Assembly: GCF_002367995.1 (NCBI RefSeq)
Contig: NZ_AP018207.1
Span: 7,736,199 to 7,800,198, forward strand
DNA length: 64,000 nucleotides
Origin: Calothrix brevissima NIES-22
GTDB taxonomy: Bacteria > Cyanobacteriota > Cyanobacteriia > Cyanobacteriales > Nostocaceae
Reading direction: 5' to 3'
In this document: piece by piece, positions 9,575 to 17,673 of the stretch
How positions within the stretch are numbered: the first letter of the stretch is position 1
Layout of the letters: every line of letters begins with the position of its first letter
The notes under the pieces: model-generated
What the model saw: the letters and a program-made list of their open reading frames with translations, nothing else
Databases searched by the model: none
Told to the model about the DNA's origin: nothing
Program-made: the position numbers and the translations under genes

Positions 9575-10924
9575 TTACTTTGTATGGCTTTCTGACATTG
9601 CCACAACATCTTCAGGCAAAATTGCTTGCTGCAAAACATTAAGATATTGTTTAGAGATAATTTTTGGTGTGAAATGCGATCGCAAATACTGACGACCGGC
9701 CCTACCCATGCGATCCCCGAGTTGCCTATCGTTAAGGAGCAAGCGAATAAATTGAGCTAAACTCTGACCATCTCCATTGTCAAATGTGGCGCCACAGTTG
9801 GCTTCTGCAATCATTTCTCTCAAGAATGAATCCGGCGAACAAATCACTGCTATTGGCCGTCCTGATGCTAAGGCTGAGTACATCTTGCTAGGAACGACTA
9901 AGCTCTCTGTGGATGCATCTACACTCACTAGTGATAAATCGCAAGCAGTTAAGGAATAGGGAAGCACTTGCTGATCTTGATAGGGTAGAAACAAGAAGTT
10001 GCTCAATCCTAATAGTTTCACTTCCTCAATCAGCTCGGTGCGTTTTGCTCCACCACCAATGCACACAAACTGCACTGGCTCATCATGCAGATATTGTGCA
10101 GCTTGCAGGATAGTATCAATGTCATGACAGCGTCCCATATTACCGGAGTAAAGTACGGTAAATTTTTTCACGAGATTGTACTTCCAAGCAAACCAGTTTT
10201 TATGCTTGGCAATTGGTACAATCCATTCAGGATCGGCCCAACTGTGAATTACAGATACTTTATCGGCTATTTGCGGACAATTTGCTACTACTCGTTGTTT
10301 CATCGCCGGACTCAGAACTACGATCCCCTGGGCATTGAGCCAAATCTGTTGATTAAGTTTTTGCCAAAACCGCGCCATCCAATGATGTTTTGAAATGACT
10401 CCTAGAGCGATCGCAATATCTGGATATAGGTCATAGAGTATGCAGACATAAGGAAGTCGGAAAAAGGCGTGAGCTAGATAGCCAACGATGGGTAGAAATG
10501 GCGGGGCTGTAGTTAGCAACAACAGATTACTGCGCCGCCAGCCTCTAATCAGATAAAGGGCTGCACGCAAAGTATATAAGACTCCATTGATGGCTTTACC
10601 ACGAATTCGTCCAGGCCACAGTTGAGCTGTACGGGATCGCTGAATTCGGACTCCATCCCAACGTTCAACAGCTGGAGCATTAGCTGACTGAAATGCATAT
10701 CCAGGTTGACTCGTAAAAACCTCAACATCTATTCCTTGCTGGCCTAAATGCCTCACCAGTTCTTCAATTAACTGTCCTGTAGCTGCATAGTCTGGAGGGA
10801 AAAACTGCGTGATGACAGTCAATTTCAAGGCTTTTTGAGTCTTGAAAGAATGCCGATCCTTCGCTTCTAATTGAGTAGAAATGGATGGAAACAATTTTTG
10901 ATTAATCCATTCATTAAGTCTCAT
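9575..10924 (-). CDS. Family 4 glycosyltransferase (WcaI-like)
   Basis: 449 residues with a GT-B fold. The N-terminal acceptor domain starts after a ~33-residue leader (LKLTVITQFFPPDYAATGQLIEEL), and the C-terminal donor domain begins near KFTVLYSGNMGRCHDIDTIL. The late block VPSKMYSALASGRPIAVI contains the P-x-K-x-x-E-like region of this family; here the acidic position reads S, as in WcaI relatives. The likely role is adding a sugar from a nucleotide donor to a growing exopolysaccharide on the cytoplasmic face. It stands alone on the minus strand, divergent from the BY-kinase, and is part of the polysaccharide theme of the hupS insert. Confidence 0.85.
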   Translation of the reverse strand: MRLNEWINQKLFPSISTQLEAKDRHSFKTQKALKLTVITQFFPPDYAATGQLIEELVRHLGQQGIDVEVFTSQPGYAFQSANAPAVERWDGVRIQRSRTAQLWPGRIRGKAINGVLYTLRAALYLIRGWRRSNLLLLTTAPPFLPIVGYLAHAFFRLPYVCILYDLYPDIAIALGVISKHHWMARFWQKLNQQIWLNAQGIVVLSPAMKQRVVANCPQIADKVSVIHSWADPEWIVPIAKHKNWFAWKYNLVKKFTVLYSGNMGRCHDIDTILQAAQYLHDEPVQFVCIGGGAKRTELIEEVKLLGLSNFLFLPYQDQQVLPYSLTACDLSLVSVDASTESLVVPSKMYSALASGRPIAVICSPDSFLREMIAEANCGATFDNGDGQSLAQFIRLLLNDRQLGDRMGRAGRQYLRSHFTPKIISKQYLNVLQQAILPEDVVAMSESHTK

Positions 10925-12170
10925 CGGTAGTATCCTATACGGTGTAAATCTTGCTTGAGGTGGTAGTGCGTCTGTTAGTTAGCCTGCAAATCCGCCTGGT
11001 TTGATAGCTATTTTTCATTCGCTCCAGGTTAATGTATTAATCAACAGGTATAGAAAATATCCATGTATAGAGCTGCTGGTATATCTTCGAGCTATGTGAT
11101 TGAAACTCGATAATTAGCACGAGAAATCATCTGCAGAAAATAATTCAAGCATCCATAACTAGCCCTCCAAAGAGCTACGTTAAGAAAACTATATACTTAA
11201 TCTCCTCACAAAAAACCAAGTCATCATATCGGGATAAATGGGGTTAGGAGAATTCTTTTGATGAATACAAAACTTTTCCTAGAAAGGAAATTTCTTCTAT
11301 GTCGCTCCTTTCTTTTCCAGACTTTTAAGAGCAATTCATTACATACTTACGTATACAATAATTGCATATTAAATTTTCATTTGTTTTTATTTATTTACAT
11401 TATTAGCTATATTAACTTTTTTGAGTCAATATAGATTAGTTTTAGGCAAGGCTTGAATGACAGTTCCAGTGGGAGAAACTGCATTTTTGGCATCTTTAAA
11501 AATTAATCAGATATTATAAGCTTCTAAGAAGATGTCTGAGAAGTATATAAATTTCGGTTGTATACCCAAAACGAATATACCTAAAAGTAAAACATCTGGG
11601 CATATTCCTTGTTTTAGAGTAAGCTACTCAGTATTTAAAACCAATTTAAAAACTTTTCAGACTTCATCATAGGTTTTTCATTGTTACATAAGTCACAATA
11701 CCACGTTTCTCTTGTTATCCGCGTACTTTATGAGAAATTTATTTTTACTAGAATGTCTTTCATATAAACTTCATAAAGTTTGTTAAATTATCTAAGTTAA
11801 TGATAGATATATGTAAAGAATTTTATAAAAATCATGTATTAATGCCAATCGCCATTAAGTATGATTCATCTATATAGTAGACTAGTCAAAAGTTGACAAG
11901 ACCTTGTCAAGCAGTAAGCTAGTAATCAACCCTATTGTACATACTGCCTCATACATAGACTACCAACAGCTAAAAACTTAATTTTGTGGAGTAGAATTGA
12001 TACTTTAATAGAGTTTTGTAGTTTTTGGAAAAATCCAAATCTAAAATTTTTGGATTACGATCTATTTATAAAGCTGTTATTTGCTGTATCATTACATAAA
12101 TTGAAAAGCTGTTATCGAAATCTTACGTAACTAAGCACAAAACTTTAAGATTACTTATTAAGTATTAATA
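10925..12170. other. 1.2-kb AT-rich intergenic region
   Basis: No gene-like frame on either strand. The region separates the divergent glycosyltransferase and BY-kinase genes and so must contain both promoters and a long leader. I see short A/T runs and imperfect direct repeats but no repeat family, RNA gene or operator I can defend. Its length is unusual for this window. Confidence 0.5.
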
Positions 12171-14324
12171 ATGGAGAATAATTTTTATCAATTCTCAGGT
12201 TATGACCGCAATAGTAAATCTGTACAGTCATCTCTCCAACCACAACCTTTTCTAGGAAATGAAGATTCTGGAAATGATTGGAGTGTTAGTGATTATATCG
12301 ATATTTTAAGACGACGAGGACTAGTAGTTGCTGGAGTAGCTACTGTTGTGATGGTATCTTCTGTTGTTAATCTGAAGTTGAACCAGAAGCAACCAGAATA
12401 TGAAAGCAGTTTTCAGTTGTTAGTGGAACCTGTCAATGATGACAGTAAAGTCGTAGATGTGGTCAAAGACCCCAACTCAACTAACAGTAGTAGTCTAGAT
12501 TATGATAGCCAAATTCAGGTTCTTAAAAGTCCTGAATTGATGGGTAGCCTGATTGCAAAATTGCAATTCTCATATCCAGACATCAGTTACGATCAGCTCA
12601 TCAATGCTTTGCAAATTAATCGTTTAGGTGAAACTAAGATTATAGAGGTGAAGTATCGCAGTAACGATCCGAAAAAAATTAAAGTAGTTTTAGACACAAT
12701 TGCTCATGAATATGTAGAGTATAGCCAGGAAAGACGGCAAACTAAATTGCGCCAGGGGATTCATTTTGTAGAAAAACAACTGCCTTTTCTGCAAAGGCGA
12801 GTCGATCAAGTACAAAGAGACTTGCAAAGTTTTCGGCTAAATTACAAATTTAACGATCCAGAAGCTGAAGCTAAACAAATTGACGATCAAATCGCTGCTT
12901 TGTCTGAGGAACGAGAAAAGGTTGAGATGCAATGGGGACAAACTCGCTCCTACTTCGATATTTTAAAAGGCAAAGATGGATCTGCGGCTGTACTTAAAGA
13001 TGCTAATTTATATCAGCAAGCACTAAATCAGATTCGCCAATTAGACGCGCAGATTGCCCAAGAGTCAACACGCCTGCAACCAGACAATCCCACTCTCCAA
13101 GCGTTGAAAGACAAACGTGACAGTTTATTACCTTTGTTAAGCAATGAAGCACAGCGCTTTGTGGATCTAAAACTTTCAGAGACTGCGGTTCAAGTCCAAA
13201 CTCTAGAAGTACAAAGACAAGAGATAGATAAACTCATAAAAAAGCTTGAACAAAAACGCAAGAGACTGCCAGCACTAGCAAGACAATATAACGTACTACA
13301 GAGGCAGTTACAGATTACTACAGAGAGCCTCAATCGGTTTCTATCTACTCGCGAAAACCTCCAAATTCAAGTATCCCAATCAGAACTAGGATGGCAGTTG
13401 CTGAAGAAGCCTATGCAACCGGGAAACCCTGTAACTGCTTCTGACACCCAACGAAATCTAGTAGTGGGATTGGTAACAAGTTTTGTAATGGCGCTCGGTG
13501 CTGCTGTACTGATTGAAAAACTTGACAGTACATACCATAGTGCCAATGAACTCAAAGACAAGTTGAAACTTCCATTATTAGGAAATATTCCCTTTGAAAA
13601 GCAACTCCAAATTAGTCAATCTACTACGCCTCAAGGAAATATTCCCCTAGTACGCATACCAGATTTACCACCTGAAAGTATTCCAGGATTAGCGGTAATA
13701 CCAGATCAAGACTACAGCAACCATTCTGTAAAATTTTTGGAAGCTTTACGGGTACTTTATACAAATATTCAACTTCTCAGTTGCGATCGCCAGATGCGTT
13801 CTCTCACTATTAGTTCAGCTATGTCTGGGGATGGTAAATCTACAGTTGCTTTCCATTTAGCTCAAATAGCTACAGCAATGGGGCAAAGAGTACTACTTAT
13901 AGATGCAAATCTGCGCCAACCTGTGATTCACAGCCTTTCAGGTTTAAACAACCTGTGGGGATTGAGTAATTTAATTTCTACAAATTTGCCACCAGAGGAA
14001 GTAATTCGCAAGTTTCCTTCTATGAGCCAATTATCTGTAATCACAGCCGGGCCCATACCCCCCGATCCCACAAAGTTACTCTCGTCTGAAAAAATGAAGC
14101 GCCTGATGGCAGATTTTCATAATACATTTGACTTAGTTATTTATGACGCACCACCTCTTTTGGAACTAGCTGATGCTAGTTTGTTGGCACCAAATACTGA
14201 TGGTATTTTATTAGTAGTCAGGATTGATAAAACAGATTCTTCAAAAATCAAACAAGCTTTAGAACACCTCCGCATTTCCCCTATAAATGTCTTAGGTATT
14301 GTTGGAAATGGAAAAAAAGAGTAA
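12171..14324 (+). CDS. Wzc-like polysaccharide co-polymerase / BY-kinase
   Basis: 717 residues. The N-terminal Wzz-type domain has a membrane segment (~52-70) and a long periplasmic coiled coil (~170-400). A second membrane segment (~427-445) is followed by the cytoplasmic kinase: Walker A SAMSGDGKST (~545-554), Walker A' VLLIDANLRQP and Walker B DLVIYDAPPLLELAD. BY-kinases control chain length and export of exopolysaccharide by cycles of tyrosine phosphorylation. The C-terminus ends at NVLGIVGNGKKE without the usual cluster of tyrosines, so autophosphorylation may be altered or absent; many cyanobacterial homologues are similar as far as I recall. It sits in the hupS insert with the exporter and glycosyltransferase. 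Confidence 0.88.
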   Translation: MENNFYQFSGYDRNSKSVQSSLQPQPFLGNEDSGNDWSVSDYIDILRRRGLVVAGVATVVMVSSVVNLKLNQKQPEYESSFQLLVEPVNDDSKVVDVVKDPNSTNSSSLDYDSQIQVLKSPELMGSLIAKLQFSYPDISYDQLINALQINRLGETKIIEVKYRSNDPKKIKVVLDTIAHEYVEYSQERRQTKLRQGIHFVEKQLPFLQRRVDQVQRDLQSFRLNYKFNDPEAEAKQIDDQIAALSEEREKVEMQWGQTRSYFDILKGKDGSAAVLKDANLYQQALNQIRQLDAQIAQESTRLQPDNPTLQALKDKRDSLLPLLSNEAQRFVDLKLSETAVQVQTLEVQRQEIDKLIKKLEQKRKRLPALARQYNVLQRQLQITTESLNRFLSTRENLQIQVSQSELGWQLLKKPMQPGNPVTASDTQRNLVVGLVTSFVMALGAAVLIEKLDSTYHSANELKDKLKLPLLGNIPFEKQLQISQSTTPQGNIPLVRIPDLPPESIPGLAVIPDQDYSNHSVKFLEALRVLYTNIQLLSCDRQMRSLTISSAMSGDGKSTVAFHLAQIATAMGQRVLLIDANLRQPVIHSLSGLNNLWGLSNLISTNLPPEEVIRKFPSMSQLSVITAGPIPPDPTKLLSSEKMKRLMADFHNTFDLVIYDAPPLLELADASLLAPNTDGILLVVRIDKTDSSKIKQALEHLRISPINVLGIVGNGKKE

Positions 14325-14421
14325 TTTTCATGATTAAGAGCTAAACTATCAACCCGATCCAGAAATATATTTGTTCACCCGTGACAGATTAAGATAATTG
14401 CACATTTGTCAAGTACATACG

Positions 14422-14574
14422 AAAAAAAAGGGAACAGATTCACCTTGGCGACTGGCTTTCGGAAAGCTTTTACTACACCTAAATCTTGATTTTCTCAAGC
14501 AGCAAAGTATTGAATCGGGTAATCCAGAAAAGAAAAAACGCTTAGTTCAGCCAAATTTAATCTGGTTTAATTAA
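14422..14574 (+). pseudogene. Possible C-terminal remnant of an unidentified gene
   Basis: A stop-terminated frame without a start reads ..KGTDSPWRLAFGKLLLHLN.. and ends LVQPNLIWFN. The composition looks like a genuine protein, but there is no upstream start or homologous context, so I treat it as a relic of an inserted gene. The family is not recognised. Confidence 0.3.
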
Positions 14575-14610
14575 TACATTATCAAAATACCGTCAATTCA
14601 TTGAAAGCGA

Positions 14611-14772
14611 CGAGAAACTCCATCCCTTTATGGGTGGACGAGGTTGTTTCGCCCGTCGCATAGGGTATAGGGGAGCCACTGCGTTGAACGGGTTCCCCGG
14701 CTCCCTCAGTGGCGTCATTGGTAGCTTCTTCCCCATGCCCAAAAACTCCATCCCCTTGTGGGTGGAGTTTTT
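14611..14772. repeat. IS605-end-like hairpin repeat pair
   Basis: Two near copies of ACTCCATCCC-loop-GGGTGGA flank ~110 bases; the second (14741-14772) is a perfect hairpin AAAAACTCCA...TGGAGTTTTT. Between them lies a GGGAGCC..GGTTCCCC-rich palindromic segment. Hairpins like these mark ends of IS200/IS605-type elements and small derivatives, and the second could also act as a terminator for the serine recombinase gene or BY-kinase. A 60-residue minus-strand frame here is not a gene. Confidence 0.45.
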
Positions 14773-14851
14773 CATATGAACTCTTTGTTCTCCAAGAGCA
14801 GAATTAATTGATCGAAGCTTCCAAAATAAATTACGCTTCAGGACAAACTAA

Positions 14852-15028
14852 ATGTTAGATAAAGATATTTGGCAAAGCATCCGAGAAAAAGCAATTAACT
14901 ATGGCAGAGAAATATCCCGTAAACAAATTTCTATGTCCCTCTCTCCATTGAATACAACGGTTTCGAGAAAACGCAAACAGATAACTTTAAACTCTGTGTC
15001 AGATAACAATTCCCAGAAGTCAGCTTGA
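14852..15028 (+). CDS. Small ORF overlapping the recombinase 3' end
   Basis: 58 codons from ATG, beginning MLDKDIWQSIREKAINYGREIS. The first ~16 codons are outside the recombinase; the remainder overlaps its C-terminal coding region in the opposite strand. The N-terminal segment is helical and plausible as coding, the rest looks like antisense of the recombinase. Either a gene truncated when the recombinase end was joined to it, or chance. Confidence 0.2.
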   Translation: MLDKDIWQSIREKAINYGREISRKQISMSLSPLNTTVSRKRKQITLNSVSDNNSQKSA

Positions 15029-16215
15029 GCAAACGAGCGTAACATTAAATAATCGTCTTCCGTCTTGGATTCACGAGTATTATTTTGTTGCTCGTGATTT
15101 TTCATTTGTTGTTTTAAGTCAGTAATTGCCAAATCAATCGCGGGGTTGCTAGGAAGCGACTGGAGTGTTTGCAATTGATGTTGTAGCGTGATTAATCTTT
15201 GATCGATTGCCATATCCGGTTGTGTTCGGTGATTAACTTCCCGCACAACTTCCTTTGCATATTGCGTGAGAACTTTTGTCACTTCTTGTTTGACTATAGA
15301 TTTAGCGATCGCTTTCCCATTGCTACATCCAGCTTTTCCAAACTTCTTATACTGGGAACATTGGAACTGCTTTCCTGCCTTAGTTTTAGTCATGGCGTAT
15401 CCACAAACACCACATTTAAATATTCCTGCGAGAATATGGGGTTGGAATTTAGCGGGATCTTTCTTGTTGGTATGAGCGGTAGTTTTCGCTAAATCTTGGT
15501 ATTCACTTTCTGTTATCAGTGCTTCATGGGTTCCGTAATGCCGAGCAATTTCTCCCGACTTTAATTTATAAAATGTGTGCCCTCGTAAAGCGGGATTATG
15601 CAGCCAATTACGCAGACTAGACGGATACATCTTGATTTTAAAGCTTTCTGCTAGCCAGCGAGAAATGGAAGCAAAGGAGTTAGTGTAAAACCTGCCAATT
15701 ATTTCTTTGGCAATTAACCAATCTGTTGGGTGAGGGGTGCATTTAGCGTTTTCATCTTTTGCATAGCCAAATGGTGGGTTGCCAAAATATTTTAAATTGG
15801 AGCGGTAATAGTCGGTTCCGTGTGAGATTCGTTCAGACAATAATCGACTCTCAAATTCTGCCAACCCCGCAATATTATTAATAGTCAACCATCCGAAAGC
15901 GGAATTTGTATCGCCTAACGGTGAATCTAAAATGGTAAGCTTAACCCCAACTTTTTGGAGTGTTTCTATTGTTTTGTGGATAGAAATAACATTTCTTCCA
16001 AGTCTATCTAACCTCGTAACAACTATTTCTGTTGCTACTCCGTTTTTAGCAAGGTTAATAAGTTGGTTGAAATTTTTTCTGGTGTCTCTCCTGCCGGATT
16101 CGATGTCATATAAGATTTTTTCAGCCCCAGCTTTCTCTAGTCGGTTTATTTGTTGGTCAAGAGCTTCTGTATCTGCTTGTTGACGAGTTGACACGCGGGC
16201 ATAACCTACGCGCAT
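14899..16215 (-). CDS. Large serine recombinase of the hupS element (XisF-like)
   Basis: 438 residues. The resolvase catalytic domain starts at once, with YARVST placing the nucleophilic serine at residue 9 and an arginine at 7; further catalytic-domain motifs are VTRLDRLGRN and GLAEFESRLLSERI. A recombinase domain follows (~150-250) and a zinc ribbon FKCGVCGYAMTK (~265), then a coiled-coil tail, the usual plan of large serine integrases and of the fdxN-element recombinase XisF. It is clearly related to the nifE-element enzyme in this window. The start codon is ~54 bases from the hupS junction, with the gene reading away from hupS. It should cut and rejoin the element ends; a directionality factor was not identified. 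Confidence 0.9.
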   Translation of the reverse strand: MRVGYARVSTRQQADTEALDQQINRLEKAGAEKILYDIESGRRDTRKNFNQLINLAKNGVATEIVVTRLDRLGRNVISIHKTIETLQKVGVKLTILDSPLGDTNSAFGWLTINNIAGLAEFESRLLSERISHGTDYYRSNLKYFGNPPFGYAKDENAKCTPHPTDWLIAKEIIGRFYTNSFASISRWLAESFKIKMYPSSLRNWLHNPALRGHTFYKLKSGEIARHYGTHEALITESEYQDLAKTTAHTNKKDPAKFQPHILAGIFKCGVCGYAMTKTKAGKQFQCSQYKKFGKAGCSNGKAIAKSIVKQEVTKVLTQYAKEVVREVNHRTQPDMAIDQRLITLQHQLQTLQSLPSNPAIDLAITDLKQQMKNHEQQNNTRESKTEDDYLMLRSFAQADFWELLSDTEFKVICLRFLETVVFNGERDIEICLRDISLP

Positions 16216-16268
16216 AAGGGGTTTCAGGTGGTTTTTGTGGATAAAACAAATAGTACCACATCATTCAC

Positions 16269-16400
16269 AGAACTCAAACAATTATGGGGGTTCCCAAAGA
16301 ATTACCACCAGGAGTCAAACCCAAAGACTATGCCTTACTCACGATGGTAGCCAAAGACATCGCACCATCTTGGGCAGAAGAAGATATTTTCACGATTTAG
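16269..16400 (+). CDS. hupS: Uptake hydrogenase small subunit, 3' fragment
   Basis: The last 43 residues of HupS, read in a frame different from the longest one here: RTQTIMGVPKELPPGVKPKD... to AEEDIFTI and stop. This matches the conserved C-terminus of cyanobacterial HupS (RTQTVMGVPKELPPGV type). Upstream the frame soon meets TAG (~16248), so hupS is broken at about 16251-16272 by the insert carrying the neighbouring serine recombinase. hupL follows 103 bases downstream, the standard hupSL order. The full subunit carries the iron-sulfur relay of the uptake hydrogenase, which recycles H2 made by nitrogenase. The gene should work only after excision. Confidence 0.85.
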   Translation, partial: RTQTIMGVPKELPPGVKPKDYALLTMVAKDIAPSWAEEDIFTI

Positions 16401-16502
16401 TCAATAGTCCAAAGTCAAAAGTCCACAGTCAAGCGACTATTGACTATTGACTATTGACCATTGACCATTGACTCTTGACAAATGACAAAGGACAAATGAC
16501 AA
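16401..16502. repeat. Heptanucleotide repeats between hupS and hupL
   Basis: Degenerate tandem units of the TTGACTA / AAAGTCA / AATGACA type fill the whole gap. The units nearest hupL read ACAAAGGACAAATGAC and seem to provide the AAAGGA ribosome-binding sequence for hupL. Such short tandem repeats are common in Nostocales. Confidence 0.7.
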
Positions 16503-17013
16503 ATGACAATTCAAACATTAGATATATCGCCTGTCGGTAGAGTCGAGGGCGATTTAGATGTCCGGGTGGATATAGAGGATGGGTATGTAGTCAATGCTTG
16601 GACTCATGCGGAACTCTTCCGGGGATTTGAAGTGATTCTACGCGGTAAAGATCCCCAAGCAGGATTAATTGTCACACCTCGGATCTGTGGTATCTGCGGT
16701 GGTTCTCACTTGACTTGTGCATCTTGGGCATTAGATACCGCATGGGGTACAGAAGTCCCGCGCAATGCGATTTTGGCAAGGAATTTAGGGCAAATTGTCG
16801 AAACAATTCAAAGTATCCCTCGCCATTTTTATGCACTATATGCCATTGACTTAACCCATAGAAAGTATCGCAGCAGTCGCTTCTACGAAGAAGCTACCAG
16901 ACGCTTTGGGGCGTTTACTGGCACATCTTACGAACTCGGCGTGACTATTGCCGCTAAACCTGTAGAAATTTATGCATTATTAGGCGGTCAATGGCCCCAC
17001 AGCAGTTATATGG
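16503..17013 (+). CDS. hupL: Uptake hydrogenase large subunit, 5' part
   Basis: The start is MTIQTLDISPVGRVEGDLDV. The first nickel-binding motif RICGICGGSH (~59-68) is the L1 signature of [NiFe] hydrogenases. True HupL sequence ends at WPHSSYM, inside the 17-bp repeat; the frame then continues into element DNA and stops at 17087, so before excision a 194-residue truncated protein would be made. Joining at the repeat to the 3' part (from 28884) is in frame and gives 531 residues, the normal size. The enzyme oxidises H2 in heterocysts. An AAAGGA ribosome site in the upstream tandem repeat supports this start. Confidence 0.95.
16997..17013. repeat. hupL element direct repeat, left copy
   Basis: CCACAGCAGTTATATGG, 17 bp, identical to the copy at 28880-28896. 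It lies inside hupL codons (HSSYM). To my memory this matches the ~16-bp repeat used by XisC in the Anabaena hupL element. Confidence 0.93.
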
Positions 17014-17673
17014 AAATAAATTGGAGAATTGCTTATATAGTCAGGATTTACCAAGATAGGTGTAATCATTCCCTGGCTTTTCCTTAAATTAGGCATATAA
17101 GTCCACAATCAGCTACGCTATCAGCAAATATCGCAAGCAGCAAATCAATTGATTTTTCTCTGCTAAAAGTTATTTAATTTTCTTCAGATATTACCTAATT
17201 TTTCCCTAACCCCAAATTAGCGATGTCTAGCGACAAGCCTTACTCTCCGAGAAGCCTCGCTCCGCTCGTCTACCGCGTCTACGCAGTTAAGGCAGTCCAG
17301 AACAAGTATTTACAGCAGATTACCGTTGATTGTAGGGGCACTGGCACTGCCATGCCCCGAAGCGCGTACCGCATTGACCTGAAATATGCTGTAAGTATAA
17401 TTATTTTCTTTACTTTGAAGTAAAAAGCCGGATTTTTCTCAATATAAATACGCAAATAGTACTATTCCAGTTTTATAATTTACATTAAGTTATAAGTATC
17501 CAGGTATTAATTACTTTGTTTGTCAATTAAGCGATCGCTTTTCTCCAATCCCAATATATCAAGCATCATAACCATTTCCTTTGAGAATTATACGCAAATC
17601 AGTTAGCCTTTCCTACCTCGCCCCAACCCGAAAATCGTCTAAACTCAAAGTGTCCGCCAACTGCCAAAATCCC
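17014..17673. other. Left flank of hupL element, no gene
   Basis: 660 bases without a credible gene. A 66-codon plus-strand frame at 17223 covers a dispersed repeat (17311-17369) and is rejected. A sequence from about 17608 (CCTACCTCGCCCCAACCCGA) to the first ATPase start recurs upstream of the other two ATPase copies, so the ATPase promoter or leader probably lies there. Confidence 0.55.
17311..17369 (+). repeat. Dispersed repeat, copy 1
   Basis: TACAGCAGATTACCGTTGAT followed by TGTAGGGGCACTGGCACTGC and CATGCCCCGAAGCGCGTAC. Similar copies lie at 62523-62603 (same strand) and 38128-38202 (opposite strand), and a shorter relative at 54180-54210. Confidence 0.7.

Larger units (their letters stand above)
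1..16268. mobile_element. hupS-interrupting DNA element (right part only)
   Basis: Everything left of the hupS 3' fragment appears to be an insert in hupS. The hupS frame is open only back to a TAG at about 16248, and recognisable HupS sequence begins at about 16269. The serine recombinase gene starts just 54 bases from that point. The hupS 5' part is not in the window, so the element exceeds 16 kb. Cargo: polysaccharide export genes, a BY-kinase, a glycosyltransferase and large secreted proteins. Excision in heterocysts is inferred by analogy with the known hupL, nifD and fdxN elements of Anabaena. The left boundary and core repeat cannot be seen. Confidence 0.7.

Noticed and set aside
9412-9642. 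76-codon plus-strand frame after the glycosyltransferase
   Set aside because: Overlaps the glycosyltransferase 3' end, lacks a ribosome site and any recognisable motif.
16235-16450. 71-codon plus-strand frame after the hupS recombinase
   Set aside because: It is the wrong frame across the hupS 3' end; the alternative frame gives a clear HupS C-terminus.
17223-17423. 66-codon plus-strand frame in the hupL element
   Set aside because: Composed of dispersed repeat sequence.
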